From the NCBI RefSeq assembly GCF_029852145.1, contig NC_079973.1:21470422-21534421 (forward strand): a DNA stretch of 64,000 nucleotides, given 5' to 3'. A program made the position numbers and the translations under genes. This document shows positions 60,310 through 64,000 of the stretch, piece by piece. Under the pieces are notes generated by a model. That model did not search any database, was not told the DNA's origin, and saw nothing but the letters and a program-made list of their open reading frames with translations. Origin of the DNA: Microplitis mediator. Taxonomy: Eukaryota; Arthropoda; Insecta; Hymenoptera; Braconidae. The stretch's first letter is position 1. Every line of letters starts with the position of its first letter.

Positions 60310-60688
60310 AAATTTTCCCGCGCAGCCAAAAGTTAAAAAACTCAGCGCTACGCGCGCCAGTGTAACGTCGCCTTGGAGAAGCCACAGTGGTGACGTCAGA
60401 CATCTAAAGGCAGAAGCGAGCGCGTTTGAAGCCGAGTAGGGCGTGAAAGTGTGTGTCGTGCCGCCCGCTACTTTTAGTGTCCTCTTGGTCAGGATCAACA
60501 CACAATTAAATAAATAAATAACCAATAAAATAGTAACTAATAATTAAAATATGTCCGAGTAATAATAAAAGTTATTTAAATACCGAGTAGTGTGGTTATA
60601 ATTCGTGTGACAATAATGCTTGGTGTTGCGATTAACAGTGTTGTGTGATAAACGTTGTGTGTTGAGTTTAGTTTAGTATATACATACC
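60310..60688 (+). promoter_or_regulatory. Probable scribble promoter/5' UTR
   Basis: Just upstream of the scribble ATG the base composition rises sharply (CGCGCAGCC, CGCGCGCCAG, CGAGCGCG, GCCGCCCGC between 60318 and 60475) within otherwise A+T-rich DNA. Such a CpG-bearing patch before a first coding exon is consistent with a housekeeping-type promoter. The transcription start was not located. Confidence 0.4.
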
Positions 60689-61407
60689 ATGTTCCGCTGC
60701 ATTCCAATCTTTAAAGGGTGTAACAGGCAGGTGGAATACGTTGACAAGCGTCACTGCTCACTGCCAAGCGTACCCGAGGATATCCTCAGGTACTCGAGAA
60801 GTCTAGAGGAATTACTTTTAGACGCCAATCATATCAGGGATTTACCTAAGGTACAACTTACTACCCACTGCTAACATTTAACTACATTATATATATATAG
60901 TATAATATATAATCACAATCACCAAGTGTAATCATGATCATCAAGGACAGTGTTAACAACTCGTTATTAATTTTACTATCCCCTTCACCTTAACATACAC
61001 TAGATTCTTCTCCAATTTTATTCTTCTCTGACATATATTTCCTAGCAGTATATTTTTTACATACACTTTTATTTCTGACGTTTATTATATTTGACGTTTA
61101 ATTTTTTTTAATTTTATTTTTACATGACACGAGTTATCGTTTAAACAAAAATGCGCAGTTGATGTATTCATACACTTACACATGTACATTGATTATTATC
61201 TATGATAAATATTACCGCAGATATAATATCATAATATTTATATAAACTGTGTTCTTTGTGTATATATTTAACGGTATAATTAATTACAGAATTTTTTTCG
61301 GCTACAAAGGCTGAGGAAACTTGGGCTCAGTGACAATGAAATTCATCGGCTGCCGCCAGATATTCAAAATTTTGAAAATCTTGTCGAGCTTGACGTCTCC
61401 AGAAATG
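60689..61407 (+). CDS. scrib: Scribble, N-terminal leucine-rich repeat exons (gene continues past the window)
   Basis: Two coding exons are visible: 60689-60850 (54 codons) and 61290-61407 (39 codons plus one base), joined in phase. The protein opens with MFRCIPIFKGCNRQVE and continues VDKRHCSLPSVPEDILRYSR, the near-invariant start of Scribble. The leucine-rich repeats begin at once: LEELLLDANHIRDLP, LRKLGLSDNEIHRLPPDI, LVELDVSRN. Scribble is a LAP-family scaffold (LRRs plus PDZ domains) at the basolateral junctional cortex, acting with Dlg and Lgl in cell polarity. The PDZ part is not in the window; the third exon has not been reached by 64000, so intron 2 exceeds 2.5 kb. Presumed 5' UTR and promoter lie in the G+C-richer stretch at 60310-60688. 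Confidence 0.97.
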
Positions 61408-61600
61408 GTGAGTTTTTTTGTTTTTTTTTTTTTGGGTTTACTCAGATTTCGGAATATAAATTTATCAGCTCCGAATTCTTTTGTCATATATTAATTGTCT
61501 TGCTATCGGTTGTGATTATCTAGGAAGGATTGTTCTTATTATGATCAAATTCTTATCAATAATATGAGCGACAAAAGCGAAAATAAAAGCGAAAATAGAT

Positions 61601-61803
61601 ATGACAGTAAAGTTTGCGGACATCTGACAATTTTTTAAATTTTCAAATAATAAAATGAAATTGTTTTGACGAAAAAATTAAAAAATGGACTGAAAAAATT
61701 CTACAATCAGTACATGCATTTTTTTTTTTATTAATTCAATTCTTTAATTTTTTTTATATGTAATTTAAAAATTGTCTTATGTCTGCTACATTTACATTCA
61801 TAA
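61601..61803. mobile_element. Diverged family A foldback MITE in scribble intron 2
   Basis: GCGGACATCTGACAATTTT faces AAATTGTCTTATGTCTGCTACA, the family A core with more changes than other copies. Confidence 0.6.
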
Positions 61804-62536
61804 AATAGATGATAAGTTTTTTTTTTTGCTATTTAAATTACAAAGACTTTTCTAAGAGAGTTTGTTGAGCCCGAACCCAAGAAACGGGTTGTATTATATA
61901 TGTATATAAATATATATATGTAGAGTATACTTCCGTTTAGTTGTATTGGGTGGTATCGGACAATTTCATTGCACTGAGTTGACGATTATTGCGGAACGAC
62001 TTTGATAATATAATGGATTGTAGCACATGGTCACGCCGGCATTGACGCGTCGAGTACGAGCTTGAGCGTCACAAACTTGTCAGACATGTGGCGAGAAAGT
62101 AAAGACCCGAAGTGTATGTACACACTCTTACATTATATTACTATACCATGGCATAGCATAAAATACAATAAGTATTACGTGTATATATGAGCACAATGTA
62201 TGTGCACTCAATATACACATGAATTTTATGTGAAGATGTATTTCAGTTTAGTGCTTATTGAATTTTTTTATTATTTATTATATTCATATTGTAGCTCAGA
62301 TTGTTACCGATAAGTTACCGCGGCATTCTCAGATAAAATTACGTAACAAGTAATTATAGATTCATAGTTTTATGATTATAGTAATTAATCTAAACGTTAC
62401 CATCAACCTAGGTAACATTGCTCGCTCGAAAAAATAATATTTAGATGTAAAAAATTATTTATTTTTATTTTTCAAGTTAATAATAGACGCGGGATTTAAA
62501 ACGTCAAATTTTGGGGTAAAAAAAAAGTCTAAATAT

Positions 62537-62955
62537 ACACGGGAAGAATTATCTGATAAATTTTAGACGTTAATTGTGAGTAAAACTGGGCCTGGATGAT
62601 TAATTACTGACGTTTCTAGATAGTGTTCAACTATGGAGTAGAAAAACCCAATTTCGAGTCTTTTTTAAACAGAAAATAAAACAAAAGGAATTAGTTTTTT
62701 ATTCTTTCCATATTTATTTTGTTTTTGGGTGTAGCTGAAGATCGGAACGTTTTTCGCGCAATGAAAATTAAAAAAATTGATGTAATTTGAACGTTTGAGG
62801 GGTAGTTAGGGGTGGCCTGCAATTTTTGGCTGACATTTCATTTTGTTTTTTTATTTTTCTTTCGCCAAAAACGTTTCGATCTTGAGGTACATGTTTTTGG
62901 CCGAAGTTTACTCCAAATTGTAGGGTAAATTTTAGCAAAATTTATCTGCGTGTAG
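62537..62955. mobile_element. Inverted element with ACACGGGAAGAATT ends
   Basis: TACACGGGAAGAATTATCTGA and AAATTTATCTGCGTGTA are roughly inverted. The block GGGGTGGCCTGCAATTTTTGG is the inverse of one near 21.03 kb. Confidence 0.5.
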
Positions 62956-63569
62956 TTGTAAGGATGCTTAATTACATAGGCAGAGTAAATGTTAGTTAGC
63001 ATGACCATATTGCAATGATTTAATTAAAATAACTGATTGGTTGACGTTAAATAAAGAAGTTGAATTTTTATTATTAAAATTAATACGGTAACGGTAAATT
63101 TTCTGGTTTATGTTGATGCGCGGAGTTTGTGGTTTATGTATAGACATCTTTAAAGGAATATATATAGATAGTTGTAGTAATGATAAATAATGATAGAAGT
63201 AGACGAAGACCAAGAGCAGAGCAAGACGAGAAAGACGATTACACTTGATGTAGATCTCAGTGGTTTTAAGTGCTGGTAAAGCTCCGTTATATATGTACTC
63301 TCCACTTGCTACAATTTTACTTTTACATTAAAACTAATGCTGAGATTTAAATACTGAGTTTACTTTGAAAGATAGATTCCTGTTTCTGAAACGATTAGAT
63401 TCAAAATGTTGCTCACGATTTAAATAAATAAACTCTGGCAATGTGGCTTTTATTTATGTACGACCGAAAAATTATGTTTGCTTGGCGCTAACATGTGAGA
63501 AATCATTTTTTTCAAGTGTAATAATTGTCGTATTGTCAGAAGGAATATTTATAAATATAAATTTATTAT

Positions 63570-63687
63570 ACAGTACACTCTGGTTATAAGTTATATTTCT
63601 GTCTATACTCTTACTTACAGGAAAAAATGAAATTGACGTGAGAGTAAGTAGAGCGTCCGATGTAACTTATAACCAGAGTCTACTGTA
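63570..63687. mobile_element. Palindrome with CTCTGGTTATAAGTTA arms
   Basis: ACTCTGGTTATAAGTTATAT faces ATGTAACTTATAACCAGAGT across about 115 bp. Confidence 0.65.
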
Positions 63688-63958
63688 CACAGAAAAAACA
63701 GTACAGTAGTGGCAGCTCTCTGGGACAGTACTGAGTACTTACTGTAAAGAAAAAATACCAGATAGTACTGTATGATATCTAGACTGTATCCACTACTCTG
63801 TAATTCGTAGTGAGTACTATCCCGGACAGTAGTGGATATAGTCTAGATAGTAGTGGATGCAGTCTAAATAGCATACAGTACTGTCTGATATTTTTTATTT
63901 ACAGTAAGTACTCAGTACTATTCCGGAGAGTTGCCACGACTGTATTGTTTTTTTCATG
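63688..63958. mobile_element. TA-flanked MITE J with CACAGAAAAAACAGTACAG end
   Basis: Left CACAGAAAAAACAGTACAG pairs with right CTGTATTGTTTTTTTCATG; TA at both borders. The interior is a mosaic of GTACTGAGTAC and TAGTGGAT motifs in both orientations. Confidence 0.7.
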
Positions 63959-64000
63959 TATGCACTAAGAAACTTTTTTTAATTATAATAAAATGGGCCT

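Larger units (their letters stand above)
61408..64000. other. Scribble intron 2 (incomplete)
   Basis: A+T-rich intron with no further LRR exon before the window ends. Repeats inside are listed separately; a G+C-richer patch lies at 62025-62110. Confidence 0.6.

Overview
This is A+T-rich, intron-rich animal DNA. The protein-coding genes are typical of insects, including a Scribble amino terminus that is very close to the fly protein and an Orb/CPEB1. The gene set, base composition and dense short inverted-repeat transposons suggest a hymenopteran, possibly a parasitoid wasp; that placement is inference. No bacterial genes, CRISPR arrays or rRNA genes were seen.

Left 28 kb: one long minus-strand gene encodes a Mab-21-domain (cGAS-like nucleotidyltransferase fold) protein. 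I assembled it from 11 exons, 28066 down to 8627, whose junction phases all agree, plus a probable last exon near 2590-2369. Its introns are full of transposons: nested TA-flanked foldback MITEs at 13.4-14.7 kb, two copies of one LTR at 10.2 and 22.4 kb, and a 280-bp-arm inverted repeat at 26-27.5 kb. From 28.1 to 35 kb there is no recognisable gene, only repeats.

Middle (35-54.5 kb): four plus-strand housekeeping or RNA-biology genes lie in tandem. They are PYM (exon junction complex disassembly), an intronless RPB8 (shared RNA polymerase subunit), CDC16/APC6 (anaphase-promoting complex) and Orb/CPEB1 (translational control). All four have full reading frames and consistent intron phases. 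Two abundant MITE families (called A and B here) sit in their introns and spacers.

Right (58-64 kb): PEX11C (peroxisomal membrane protein) on the minus strand and the first two coding exons of scribble on the plus strand are divergently arranged about 1.7 kb apart. Scribble runs off the window. The genes are not an operon or a joint pathway; the neighbourhood is ordinary eukaryotic gene order. The most unusual content is the transposon record: self-dating nested insertions, empty-site comparisons, and a composite family A insertion that appears to carry a copy of DNA from 3 kb away.
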